Assembly: GCA_049999725.1 (NCBI GenBank)
Contig: JBNGIS010033853.1
Coordinates: 62,001 to 126,000 of the forward strand
Direction: 5' to 3'
Origin: Haplomitrium mnioides
Taxonomy: Eukaryota > Marchantiophyta > Haplomitriopsida > Calobryales
DNA: 64,000 nt
Every line of letters begins with the position of its first letter. Position 1 is the first letter of the stretch. The notes under the pieces are model-generated. The model ran no database searches and was not told the DNA's origin. It saw nothing but the letters and a program-made list of their open reading frames with translations. This document shows positions 13,059 to 24,425 of the stretch, piece by piece. The translations under genes and the position numbers were made by a program.

Positions 13059-13402
13059 TACATTTCTGGCACTAGAAGGAGGGCAAAGGTTTGCAAAAAC
13101 CTGAGACCAACCCAAGACCCACTTATCATCTTTTGTAGAAAGGACCCCAAGGTTGTATCGAGACAAGGGTGGAAAGCCAGGAGAAACAAGCATCTTTTGC
13201 GGGCTAGCGGAAGCATAGTAAAGAGGGGTATTGACTTGTGGATAGAGTGGTCCCTACCTGTTGAGGTACTGACTAATCTGGTACCTCTCCATGGACTTCA
13301 AGGCAATGCAAAAGCAAGTCCTTCAAAGGAGTAAAGTTGTCCCCTCCCATTGAGGGAATGGGCCATACTCGCTTACGAAGGAAACGATGGGCTAAGTATG
13401 GG
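13059..13402 (+). other. Primer-binding-like site and leader of the gag-only unit
   Basis: TGGCACTAGAAGGAGGGC at 13067-13084 lies a few bases after the LTR end. It matches TGGCGCTAGAAGGAGAGC at 39123, in the same position in another element. The position and the TGG start are those of a tRNA primer site; I cannot name the tRNA with confidence. The rest is an untranslated or decayed leader. Confidence 0.6.
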
Positions 13403-14604
13403 TCAGGTCAGAGTACTCTTCTTATAGTTCAAGCAACAATGAGGAGGCAGAGAAGAGCTCCGCATCCACCTCAGAAAGTGACAATCACTCTGATAGTAGC
13501 AACTTTGATGACGAGAGGTCTTCACGAAGGAAGAAAAACATAAAGGAGCAAAAGAACAAGAAGGTGGCCAAGGAGAAGGAAGCTCGCTTAGTAGAGTTGA
13601 AGTCAAAGATGGAGGTAGTGCATGCTCTCCTTGCAAGAATCAAGCTAGATCTAGACAAAAGGTCATGTATCACCCAAGGAGGACCTGCAGATATGAGGGC
13701 TGGACAATACGGTGGATGGGTCACAAACACGCCATCAAACATGACTGTTATAGTGTGCTAGAATTGTGGTCAGCTTGGACATATTTCATCCAACTGTCTT
13801 GGACCATGGAGGCAAGATTGTGATTATCCAATTCGCAAGGCATTTTCAGTATGGAGAAGAGGAAGCAACATAGATAGAAAGGGAAACCTCTGCCTCAATG
13901 ATTGTTATCGAGTGGTGGCCAAATCAAAGTCCAAGTCTCACATGAAGGGCAAGTGCAAGAAGGGACAAAAGGCTAAGAAGGCTACGAATCAAGTGTGGTT
14001 GCCTATGAGTGATTCTAAATATGAGACGGAAAACCCCACCTAGTTCTATCCGACACAAACAAAAGAGGTGGGAGAATGGACCGGTGCCTTGGAGGTGACT
14101 CAAGAGGAGAGGGCGGCCGGAGAGACTCTGCAGGATGTCTTGGAGCAGCAATTGCTAGGCAATCCAAATGAGCTAAAAGAGGTGAAAGCATCCACAGAAG
14201 AGGCGCAGATGCCTAGTCTGTGTGTCATTCGAGCTGAAGCGGAAGAAGTTAAACTAGAAGGGGAGGAATCCGCGAAAATGTTGAAGGAGAGTACTGAACC
14301 AGAGTCTGAATAGGAGTGTGCAATAGAACCTCATCCCTTGCTAGAGGAGGAGCCCCACGAGGATGTATGTTGGTCAAGCTACAACCCAGAGTTAGAAGGG
14401 GAGTGGCACCAAGTGTACCCGATTGGGGAAAGCCCCCACGATCAGCCTCAACATGCCACCAAGTTAAGATATCGCCACATGTCAAGGTTAGCGATAGCGG
14501 ACAAGGACCGTTGTGGCCCAGAATTGAGGCAGAAAGGGAGTAGACACCGTTGTACCCAACGAAGTATAGTCATGAATGTTAACCCCATAATGCATATGGA
14601 TTAG
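13403..14604 (+). pseudogene. gag: Broken gag of a gag-only long-LTR Ty3/gypsy unit
   Basis: Gag forms the particle that packages element RNA. One frame runs through a Ser/Glu/Asp-rich stretch (SSYSSSNNEEAEKSS, SESDNHSDSS), then a Lys/Arg-rich stretch, then a zinc knuckle near 13755 reading C-stop-NCGQLGHISSNC. The TAG there most likely replaces a Trp codon, since the copy at 40490 reads WNCGQPDHISSNC. A charged tail continues to 14604 with further stops at about 14041 and 14311. The capsid N-terminus is missing or unreadable. No protease, reverse transcriptase or integrase follows before the next LTR. Confidence 0.75.
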
Positions 14605-15195
14605 TACTTGCTCAAGGAAAAGGGGGGGGGGGGGGGGGGAGGCCACCCCAGAATGAAGTTGCGGCTTAGAAGACCGGAGCTTATCAAAAGATGCATCCCA
14701 CCTTGAGCCAGAAAGGAAACCTACCTTAAGCCCACACCAGGAGTTGCTAGTCATGGAGGTAAAGTTGACAAGCAACCAAGGAGTAACCCATGTTGTAGAT
14801 AATTTTGTTCTTTCAAGCTATGTGTAAAGTTCATCTGTTTTTCCTTGTTTTTTCATTTGTGCCCTGGAGGTGTATAGTGTGCGTAGCCCAAGACTGAGAG
14901 AGAAAGGCTAAGAGAGCGGCCTGATCAAAAGGAAATAAAGGCAGCAAGTATTGGGTATCCAACTTGATCAAGAAATTAGGGACTCTACATTTGTGTGGGA
15001 ACCAAGGAAGAATCCAAAGTTTTGACTTTGTACAAGGGTGTGTGTGTTTTCCTTTGAATGCTTCCTAGAGGTTGTTAGATTTGGTTCGTAAATTTTGCAT
15101 CTAGCTAAGCAGCGGTCACATCGAATTAAGCAACCAGCAGAGCAGAAACAAAGGATAGGTGTTCGCGGGGATGCTTCACACTAAAAGGGGAGTTA
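14605..15195 (+). other. Post-gag region with 18-G run and polypurine tract
   Basis: A run of 18 G (14622-14639) follows the gag remnant. The remainder is non-coding; its last 120 bases resemble the sequence after integrase in the element at 36149. It ends with AAAAGGGGAGTTA (15183-15195) next to LTR c. The expected 3 kb of pol is absent. Confidence 0.65.
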
Positions 15196-16234
15196 TGTCA
15201 GCTAGTGGCATGAGGTACTAATGAAGATACCTAGAATTGGAAACCACATGGAAGCATTTCTCCACTTTTAGGTGTTAAGATACACTAGAAGAAGTGGAAC
15301 ATCTAATATCAGTAAGTACGAGCAGGTCACCCAATTATCCGATCCGAAGAGCGGAATCGGGACCAGGACGGGAAAGGAAGGGAAACTTGCCAGCGGTAAT
15401 TGCAAGGAGGTGGAAGGTGGAGCGATCTCAAAAGAGGAGGAAGATGCAGGTTCGGGTGAGGAGGAATCAGGGGGAAAAAGATAGGATCAACGATTCAGGA
15501 CCAGAAGAGAGGGGCTTCAGGTAAGGCAAGGGGCTCTAACATTACTTTCGAGACAACAGTAAGGAGCAAAAGCGAGAGGAATGGAAGGTGTCCCAACACC
15601 CCAGAAGCAAAGAATTGGAAGAAGCATGGACATTGCAACGACCCTCGCAAAGCAGTGATGACACCAGGGATCAGGGGACACTCCGTTCCTCCAAGCATTG
15701 ACGAGCTTCACCATGGTTCAAACCCCTTTCGGACTTCTAAAGCCTATTTAGCGGAATTCTATAGAGAGCATCGGGGGGAGGGAGGAGGAGGGGGGAAGTT
15801 GGAATCCCCTCCGAAAGAAGCCATCGGACGGAGCCCTATCGAGTCAAGTCAACTTCAGAGCCAAGATCCTCAGCTCGATGTTTCGGTCAAATGTGGCGGT
15901 CCAACTTCCCCTTTGAAAACAGTGGTTGACGGCACCCATCTAAGAGGGTCAAACTTCCGAGTTGACCATCTAAGCTTACCTTCTCCGGACTACCTTTTTG
16001 GATTTGAGCCAAGTTTCTCTTCTTCAGATCAACGCCAAGTTCAGCTTTTGCGAATCATACCTCTTTGGAAATTAGCTTCAGATCTCCACCAACCTTACTC
16101 CTTCAGAACAATCATTCATGGCTTCATCGGCCATGACCTCTTCGGACCTTACCTTCTTCGAACTCACCTCTTTTCTGATCCACATTGGCCATACTTATTT
16201 CAGGTCGACATTGACATTTTCTTCTTTCGACTAC

Positions 16235-16400
16235 TTCGGATTAGACTTCAGATCATCCAACTTCGGATCAGACTTTGGATCAGGCTTCAAATCATCCAAC
16301 TTTGGTTCAGACTTCAGATTATCCAACTTCGGATCAGACTTTGGATCATCCAACTTTGGATCAGACTTCGGATCATCCAACTTTGGATCAGACTTCGGGT
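16235..16400 (+). repeat. 27-bp minisatellite in LTR c, about six units
   Basis: Near-perfect repetition of ATCATCCAACTTTGGATCAG plus seven bases, conceptually SSNFGSDFG in one frame and IIQLWIRLR in another. More units and higher unit identity than in LTR b point to recent expansion. Confidence 0.93.
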
Positions 16401-16839
16401 CGTACAAACAGGAGTTACTACACCAAGAAACCGTTACCAACTAAATAAACGACCAAACAAGGGGGGAAACAAGAAACACTTCGGAAGGGTACGCAGGGGG
16501 GTATGGATGGGCTCCCTTTGACGTTCAAAGAGTTGATGTTGATGTTGAGGTGTGTGAGGTAATATCTTGAATAAGAAACGTAGCGAAGGAGAGAGGAGCG
16601 AATTTTAGTGAAGTTTTACTTGGAGCAAGTGGACTCAAGCAAGAGGGCTAGCAGGGGTGGAGGTGGACTGGAGGGGCATTGAGAATCATTGGGCAGGGAG
16701 CTCTAGAGGCTCAGACAATCCAAGTGTACTCATCCCTGCAGGTGGACCGACATTCGAAGGTGAATCGACACTTTAAACAGAAGGGAGTTCTTTTGGTCTC
16801 GAAGTTGGAGGAGGCAGCCAAGGGTGGACCTTGGTGTCA

Positions 16840-16844
16840 TCACA
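16840..16844 (+). repeat. Target-site duplication TCACA, left copy
   Basis: TCACA lies directly before TGTCAGTCGATG. The same TCACA occurs at 22458-22462 directly after GGGAGCGACA. The interrupted LTR c reads continuously when the insert and one copy are removed, as in LTR b (GTCACACCATATG). Confidence 0.9.
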
Positions 16845-18414
16845 TGTCAGTCGATGCTTTGGAGCATTCAAGCAGAATTCACAGAATCAGAAGCATCAGC
16901 GACCCAAATGCTCCTTAACAAGTGTGAAGTCCTCGCAGGAACAGCTGCTTACCTCAAATAGCTGATAAGAGCAGGGTGCATGAATCCTGGGAGGGAAACA
17001 AGATCATGGCGGAGGAGAGGAGGAAGGAGAGCAGGGATCGCCAGCTAGGGGAGGGGCCCCATTTTCAAATTCAAAGCAGGCCAGCGGGAATCCGTGGGCC
17101 TAAGGAGGATGCGAGGATGGGAGCTGGGGAGAAGGAGCAGACTCGCCACCCATGGCGAGGCGATCGCAGGAGGAAGAAGAAGGGATCAACAACAAGGAAG
17201 CGCAGAGGCACTCCGAAGGAAGGCAGATCGCGGGGGTCCTGCAGCGGCCACAAAACTGGGAAACAAGCATCAGGAGCTGACAAGGAGGAGGTGAGATCTT
17301 GACGAGGGCAAGCAAGGCCAGGGAAGAGGGACGCCTCAATCCCGCAAGCAAGAGCGAGCCCTGCAGAGGCCGATCGATCGATCCGTCCAAGTTGGTAAGT
17401 CCTGGCGAAAGAGTGAAGTCCCCGAGAGGTCCCGGGGGATTCCACAGAAACGTGGCGTCTCCGGAGGCCTTCGCGGGATTCCACGGACTACGTGGCAGTG
17501 CCAGGAGGCCCGCGGATCTGCGAAAAGGCGCCTCCCTAAGTGGGGAGCCCAGTTAATTTGGTTCCGATGCGTCTTCCGACGTGGGGAATCCGGTTAAGCG
17601 GGATCCGCGAGGAACCCTACAGGGAAGGAAGGAAAGGGGCCCAAAACATCGACTTATCGCAGGCCTGGCCGAAGGAAATCGGGGAGTGCCGGAAGGGTGA
17701 TATATGGGAGATCCAAGAGGAGGAAGAGCGCAGAAGCCGAAGGGGCGACCCAGCGCAGATTCGCCAAAGAGAAAACAAAGAGCATAGCAGAAAGGGGGAC
17801 TGATCCCTGATCTGACCGAACTAGGACGAGTGAAGGCGAAAAGGCGACTGTTCGTCAAACTGGTTCGAACGACACGCAGGTTTGGCGAAGCGGTGACCCA
17901 GCGTAGACCGTCCAACGGGAAGAAGGCTGAGCCAGAAGGGCGATATGGCGCCTATCCGGTGGGGGGAAACGAAGGGCACAGCGAAATCACGATATGTCGG
18001 CGAATCGGCGAGCGAGATGAGAGCGGCCGGAAAACAAAGCTAACGCCGGTGCGACCGACGGAGGAGGCACCGGCGCCAAAAGGGTGACACTTTGCCGCTT
18101 CGACATGCAGAAAGGTAAAATTTTGATGGGGTGCCGCAGAAAGTTCGAAAGGGGCGAACGGTCCGAAAGGGCCTTGTAGTTCTTATAGCAAGCTTTCCAA
18201 AGTGTTAACGGAGCTAACCTCATGCGCGAGCAGTTCTTACTTCAGAGGTACATCGAAACGGCGACATCGACACCGTTCTTATTCGGCGAGCAGGGTAAGC
18301 CCGTGGTGGTTCAACGAATGACGTGGTGAGCGCAGGGAGTCCGCGGGAGGGCTTCAGAGACGTGGCACGCTGAGGAGCTAGGAGGCGTTTCCGAAGGTCA
18401 ACTTCGGAAGAAGG

Positions 18415-18740
18415 GGCCGCGCGACGGTTTGCCTACCCCTTTGCAGGGCGGCATCGGACGGCGCCCTTCGGATAACGTGGCGCCTTAGGAAGCGCGCATG
18501 GTTTCATGGGTCAACATCGGAAGGAGGTCCGCGCGATGGTTCGCCTACCCCTTTGTGAGGCGGCGTCGGACAGCAACCTTCGGAAGACGTGGCGACCCTA
18601 GGGACCCCGAGGCATTTCACGGGACACGCGGCGCTTGGAGAGAAGTTCACTCGACCTCGGGCATCGTACGAATCAACTACGGAAGAAGAAGTCAGCGCGG
18701 CGGTCGGCCTACCCTCCTGCGGGGTGGTGTCGGATGGCGG
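18415..18740 (+). repeat. GC-rich tandem modules in the solo LTR
   Basis: Related units start near 18415, 18526 and 18691. Each has a GCGCGACGGTTYGCCTACCC-type opening followed by GCATCGGACGGC or GCGTCGGACAGC, then TTCGGAtAACGTGGCG. They correspond to the 117-166-base modules of the LTR at 36149. Confidence 0.7.
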
Positions 18741-19110
18741 TGCAGCGGACGACGTGGCGCAAGGAGGAGAGAGAAGCATCTACAGGGAGATCTAAGGAGC
18801 CTTGGAGCTGGTTCCATGGGGCACTTCGGAAGTCGGCTCCGAAGGCCTCTTTGGACCTGTTTCTGCGGGAATTTGCAGAATCTCTCCTCGCAAGATTCCT
18901 CATGGCTCTTCTTCCAAGTTACCGTTGTCTTTGTATCTTCTTCGACCAACTGCTGAACACGCGGCGCTTCTTCCCATCCCGTGGTAACGGGATTACCTAA
19001 TAGTGAAGCCACGCGTCGTCGTCCCCTATTTCGAGCCAACGGTGTCGTGTTGTGGTTCAGCAAGTGCGTGAAAGATAACAAGAAGAAAGGAAAAACAAAT
19101 CACTCTTACC

Positions 19111-19470
19111 ATGGATGAGTTTAGAGAAAAGTCAAGAAGAAGCGACAAGGCATCTATCGAGCAGCTTCTAGAAACGTAAAAGGAGAGTCTGCCAGTACTA
19201 CGTGGAAGATTCTCGAGATTCTGTAGGTAAGGACAAGACCATCCTATTGGTTGTTCATGGATTCTTTTGGATTATGCTCTCAGATATTTTGAGGATAATA
19301 GAGAAAGCAGCGGGGAAGGAAAAAAAATCATCGAAAGGGGAACAAGCATTGAAGGGAGAGATACCGACGAGGGGAGTGGGCGCTCGAAACACAAAAGTTC
19401 TACGGTGGAGTTGAAGGAGCTTATAGGTGGCAATTTTGGAAATGGACAGAGGATTGTTTGCTGCTCCTAA
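19111..19470 (+). pseudogene. Gene-like fragment of unknown function inside the solo LTR
   Basis: A frame from ATG 19111 reads MDEFREKSRRSDKASIEQLL, hits TAA after Thr-22 (a possible CAA), then a second TAA inside AGGTAAGG (19225-19232), and continues to a stop at 19468. AG|GTAAGG is a perfect plant 5' splice-site consensus, so the second stop may mark an exon end. Composition and codon use differ from the GC-rich LTR around it, and nothing resembles Gag or Pol. I do not recognise the protein. It may be a piece of a host gene taken up by the element, or a chance frame in unusual U3 sequence. Confidence 0.3.
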
Positions 19471-20041
19471 TTTTCCTCTTCCAAATCCGTTCTTCATTGG
19501 GCTGCGGATAATTCCTCGAGACCACTTTCGACAGTGAATAGTGTATCACTTCGGTGATCAGTTTCTAACGTCGGTGATGAATTCACCAATTCCTGTTTTG
19601 CTGCCAATCATCACCTATGGAGAACGATGGGACCTTACCATCTATATTCTGACCTGATGTGGAGAGGTGTTTCTCAAATCGTCGTCGAAAAGTGTTTCAG
19701 CTTTTCGGTAAATGTTGAATAGTCAGAGCTGCAACTGGTGGAGCGTCGCCAAATGGTCATCTGATTGAAGAGGACTCAAGTTTACCTTATGTTTCTTTCA
19801 TCTTTGTTTCCTGTAAGCACAAATAGCTTATGTTCTATGGTTCTTATATCAAAAGAAAAGTGAGTTAACTTGAAGTTAGTAAAAACCTAAAGGGAAGAGA
19901 AGAGGGGGGTCATTTTTCTGAAGGTTCGAGGAGTTTCCAGAGGGAGGGGAGTTCGTGAAAGGCAAGGATCGAAAGCTCAAGAAGAGTGGCATCCCTTTGC
20001 AACAAATTTCAAGTCTTTTGGAGCTTTGGAACAATACTTAT

Positions 20042-20441
20042 NNNNNNNNNNNNNNNNNNNNNNNNNNNNNNNNNNNNNNNNNNNNNNNNNNNNNNNNNNN
20101 NNNNNNNNNNNNNNNNNNNNNNNNNNNNNNNNNNNNNNNNNNNNNNNNNNNNNNNNNNNNNNNNNNNNNNNNNNNNNNNNNNNNNNNNNNNNNNNNNNNN
20201 NNNNNNNNNNNNNNNNNNNNNNNNNNNNNNNNNNNNNNNNNNNNNNNNNNNNNNNNNNNNNNNNNNNNNNNNNNNNNNNNNNNNNNNNNNNNNNNNNNNN
20301 NNNNNNNNNNNNNNNNNNNNNNNNNNNNNNNNNNNNNNNNNNNNNNNNNNNNNNNNNNNNNNNNNNNNNNNNNNNNNNNNNNNNNNNNNNNNNNNNNNNN
20401 NNNNNNNNNNNNNNNNNNNNNNNNNNNNNNNNNNNNNNNNN
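20042..20441. other. Assembly gap (400 N)
   Basis: Exactly 400 N. Frames spanning it are artefacts. Confidence 1.
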
Positions 20442-20950
20442 TTTTGTTCGGTTTTTCTCAAACAACATTGAATCTTTGAGAGTAATGACCAATTTGCTCA
20501 AGATTTTGAGCTGAAATTTTTCATACAGATTTATCTTGCACCCTGGTTCTCAGCCTGAGAGTTTCAGACCCTAGGAATAAGCAATCCATACATTCTCCTT
20601 GACAACACTCGAACAAAAAGTTGGAGAAAACTACTTTTTCGGGTTTATGATCAAACATTTATTGAATCTAGGAAAGGCATGAGAACCTAAATCTTTGTCA
20701 AAGTTGTTCATTCCAAACCACTGAAAGACAGAGCTTCTGCCATTTGCATAACACTCTCTACAGCCATATACCCCGCGTATTCCCAAAACAAGAAAACTGC
20801 CACGCGACAACGGCAATAACGACTATTCATCGGATCTAGTGTCGAGGGGCAACGCGTGAGGGGAGTATTTATTGTTTGTCTTCTAAATTCTTCGAGTTGA
20901 TGCACGGGCAATTGTTGGAGGTATAGCACTACGGGGCTCGCGTTTCGCGT

Positions 20951-21440
20951 ATGGTAAGGCAGGGCGATTACTCAATTAAATTGCTACGTGAAGCAGAGGT
21001 ACTAGCTCCAGGGGGCTAGGGGGATTTAGAGGAGGACTGGGGGGAGACCCAGATGTCTCATCCTTGCCGGTGGACCAGAGCGGAGGGTTACTGATACGAT
21101 AGCTCGGAAGGGGTTTTCGGTCGGCCGAGAACTAAGGAGAGGCTGCTTGGTAGTGAGTTGGGGGTCGTCTCGGTGTTTCGCGGGCCATTGCGGGGTGACA
21201 ACGATAGCAAGAAAGGGGATTGCGCATGGTAAGGCAGGGCGATCATTCAATTGAATTGCTACGTGAAGCAGAGGTACTAGCTCCAAGGGGCCAGGGGGAT
21301 TTAGAGGAGGACTGGGGGAGACCCAGGTGACCTCATCCTTGCCAGTGGACCAGAGCGGAGGGTTACTGATATGATAGCTCGGAAGGGGGATTCGGTCGGC
21401 CGAGAACTAAGGAGAGGCTGCTTGGTAGTGAGCTGGGAGT
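20951..21440 (+). repeat. Direct duplication of about 275 bp in the solo LTR
   Basis: The segment starting ATGGTAAGGCAGGGCGATTA at 20951 recurs at 21226, with only scattered changes through GCTGCTTGGTAGTGAG. The duplicated part covers the R/U5 module that is single in all other LTR copies here. Confidence 0.92.
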
Positions 21441-22462
21441 CTCTCGGCATTCTCCTATGCAAGTGCATCAACCCAGAGTGTTCAGAGAACACTCTGGTGT
21501 GTTAATTCTCAAGTGGAGCTGAGAGGGGGGGCTGTGCTAGTGCCGGTGCACTGGGCATAGTAAGACCCATCGAAGCTCGAGTGTGGAGTGGGCTACCGGC
21601 AGCTGGTAAAGTTGTCTTCCAGAGGTGGAAGTAAAAGAAACTCTCTTCCTAGCCTGAGGAAGTAAAAGCAGGGCTTCTCGCGAGGGAAGTTAAAAAACTA
21701 TCTGGAGTGGAGGGTGTGTGGGTTGCTGGGCTACAGTTGTAAGGCAGCGGGATTCACAAGGGAAGTATACATAGTTAGAATTTCAGAAGGCCTTCAAGGA
21801 CTCTGTTTTCTCTTGCATATATTGTACATAGGTGTTGTTTATATATGTGTAGTTAGAATTCATTCCTGCATGTATGTCCTTTTGAGTTATTAGATTAATG
21901 GACATCAGATCAGCTGAGCAGACCCTAGGAACACACTTGAAGGGGGAGTCCAATCCCTTGACACAAGTCTGGTATCCTGGGGGTGAATGCTCTCTGTTCC
22001 TGATCCTATTTGCATAGATAGGAATTAGTTAGGAAGTAGTGCAGCTTAGCATAGTTAGGAATAGTTGTATCAGACCTGTGACCACCCTGAAAAGGGGAGT
22101 CCAGAGTTGTTGTATGTTCAGTTGTGCAGGTCACCAACACCATTCTGCCCAAGCACAAATAAGGTGACAGGGCCTAAGTCATTGGGTCCTAAGAATAAAG
22201 AGGAAGAATCACACAAGCTAGCTGGGTATTATGGATGTGGACCTGTGAGTGAATGGTTGAAATATCTGACTTGAGTGTGTGAAGAGGAAGAGTGAGGAAA
22301 GCACAACAGGCCTGTAAGGAGAGGAAGAGTCCTTAAGGTCTGAAAGTGGTAACTGGCGAGAGGCCATCTCAGAAAAGAACTTGAAGGCTCAAAACTTGTC
22401 CTCCCCTGCATCAAATTAGGGCCTGAAAAGGTTAAGGCCTAGAACAGGGGAGCGACATCACA

Positions 22463-23381
22463 CCATTTGTCTCTGCAAGAGCATCAACCCTTGAAATGCT
22501 CGGAGTGTGTTTCTGGTCTTAACTTTCAAGTGGAGCCAAGAGAGGAGTGGGTGCGTTAGTGCTAGCGCCTGCGTAGAACATCCAATCGAGGTTTGGAGTG
22601 GAGTGGGTTGGCCTGCAATCGAGAGGACTATCTTCTAGAGGTGGAAGTAAAAGAGGACCTCTTCTGATCTTGAGGAAGTAAATCTAGGGCTTTTAGCGAT
22701 GGAAGTTGAAAAACTATCTTGATGGGGTGTGTGTGTAGGCCATGGTTGATAGGTTTGTCTCCATTCGGATTTCCGGAAATATACTTCAGATTCGGAGTAA
22801 ACCAAAAAGGCGGACGAAGGAGTGTGGAGCTATTGTAGATTAATGGAGAAGTCTGTTGTTGAACGTTGGATCTTGTGGCATTGAGGTTGCCGAAACCAAA
22901 AGACTCGTGGTGAAGTGTAGAGTGTGTGTGTGTTGTGGTAGATAGAGTTGCTTCTTTTAGGATATTCCTAAAACATAATTTGGATTCAGAGTAAAGCAGT
23001 ATTGCGGCTTGTTGGGAGCCAAGGAAAGCACCAAGTAAGGGGAGACAAAACTAAAGGCATTGCCCCTTTGTATTTCATGTGTTGAACCTTGAGCCCATTT
23101 TGTAAGCAAGGAGACTTTGTCTATTCTTGAAGTCCAGAAATATATTTCGGATTCGTCAAAAGAAGCTGTACTTCAGATGTGTGTGTAAATAAGCGAATTG
23201 GTCTTTGAAGTGATTGTGGATAGGCAAAAAAATCTGCAAGGTGAAGTTAAGAGTCCTTATGACCTGAAAGAGATAATTTGGATCCAAGGCCATCTTATAA
23301 AAGAACTTGAGGCCCAATTTGTCACCCTCTTCTTCCAAAGTGGCACCTTTGTAGGTTAAGGCCTGAAGGAGGGAGTTGACA
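22463..23381 (+). mobile_element. LTR c, second part
   Basis: It continues LTR c after the solo-LTR insertion and ends GGGAGTTGACA. It parallels LTR b at 12110-13058 throughout (for example GAAGTTGAAAAACTATC and the GTGTGTGTAGGCC stretch). The five bases after it (ACCCT) do not match those before LTR a (CCTAG) or LTR b, so no duplication frames the cluster. Confidence 0.82.
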
Positions 23382-24425
23382 ACCCTCTCTCCAAATCACT
23401 AATAGTAGATATTCTAATTCCTCTAGAGTATTTTAACACCTTAAAAGTAGAAAAAAGCTCCAATGTTGTTTCCAAACTTTAAAATGTTCACTAGTGCCTC
23501 ACCTAACCGACTAACAAAAACCCATAGGGCGACCCGAACCTTGCCACCAATGGCTCGCAGAACAACCAAGGAGACGGCACCGCCAAGAACTTAGAATGAC
23601 AAAACAAGGGAACCACAAACCTCATGAAGAATCACAAGGCAGAATCCCAACTAGGAGGAAAGAAGAAAAAGCCTTCAACCAACTAGGCAGACCCTCCTAT
23701 AAGAAGAAGCTCCTAAAGCAAGCACAATGCCAAGTAGGAACGACAAAACTCCAAGAGCCATGGGACACCCACGGAACCTAAGGATGGTAAAGTGTCCCTG
23801 GAACCTCCAACAATTGATAAACAAAAGAAGGAATGCTCAAGTTGTGGCAAGAAGGTAGCAAATCAGGAACTGCATCAACCCAACTTGGCCAAGGTGGCAG
23901 AAACAAGGCCAACTACTTGATCAGAGATCATTGCGATGCCACCTGCGCAAAAAAGAGCCACTGCAAACTAGGACCACCACGACATCACTACAAAGAGTAG
24001 GGAGAAACAGGCAAGACATAGGAAGCAACAAACAAATGCAAACGAGGAAGGTGAGCCGAAGGAAATAATTACGCGACCTGTCACCTGCACAATTGAGCGA
24101 GAACAAGGATGAGGTGAAGGACATCAGTCGCACACCTGTGAGCGATGAAGGAACAAGAGTTGTGGTGACGATGAAGAATGAGCAAAAGATGAGCTTCTCC
24201 CTTACAACTGTGAAGGTTGCAACAAGACCGTAGAGGAAAAGATGCAAAAGCACAAGGGGGTCGTGCTCAATCACAAAAGGAATAGATTAGTGCTCCATGA
24301 ATCTGCCACACCTCCTGAAAGCATCCATCACCCAAACAAAAAATGAAAGAACTCATGGCAAATCCAACAAGAAGAAAGCAAAACACTGAAGCCCGAAGGC
24401 ATCCACCTCCAGGAGTGAGGCTTTC
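23382..24425. other. Non-LTR spacer upstream of the chromovirus
   Basis: A-rich sequence. Short plus-strand frames (for example 23596-23781) are Lys/Gln-rich and interrupted. No family is recognised. The last five bases, CTTTC (24421-24425), are the left target-site duplication of the next element. Confidence 0.5.

Larger units (their letters stand above)
15196..16844 (+). mobile_element. LTR c, first part
   Basis: It begins TGTCAGCTAGTGGCATGAGG after a polypurine tract and follows LTR b closely from about 15690. It breaks off in ...GTGTCATCACA where the solo LTR is inserted, and resumes at 22463 in the same sequence (CCATTTGTCTCTGCAAGAGC). Without the insert the LTR is about 2.57 kb. The 288-codon open frame at 15655-16521 is produced by its minisatellite and is not a gene. 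Confidence 0.8.
16845..22457 (+). mobile_element. Large solo LTR of a related Ty3/gypsy family inserted in LTR c
   Basis: It is 5.6 kb (including the 400-base gap), with TG...CA ends and a perfect 5-bp duplication. No primer site, gag, pol or second LTR is visible, so a solo LTR left by recombination is the simplest reading. Its parts match the long-LTR family: GC-rich U3 with GTCGGACGGC-bearing tandem units (18415-18740), a TATA-like GTATTTATTG at about 20857, an R/U5 module (20951-21700) and a tail ending AACAGGGGAGCGACA. Between about 18900 and 20750 it holds sequence with no counterpart in the other LTRs. The gap could hide more. An internal region lost from both sides of the gap cannot be fully excluded. 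Confidence 0.72.

Noticed and set aside
15655-16521. 288-codon open frame, with 197-codon relative at 11268-11861
   Set aside because: Both lie inside LTRs. They are kept open by a 27-bp minisatellite and read as low-complexity repeats in all frames.
17071-18087. Several GC-rich open frames of 80-137 codons on both strands
   Set aside because: Overlapping frames in GC-rich LTR U3 sequence; no protein family seen and stop codons are simply rare at this composition.
19955-20514. Open frames of 150-174 codons spanning unknown bases
   Set aside because: They run through the 400-N gap and have no meaning.
23921-24274. 117-codon hydrophobic minus-strand frame
   Set aside because: The Leu/Phe-rich text is the antisense of A/G-rich DNA; no family resemblance and no promoter context.
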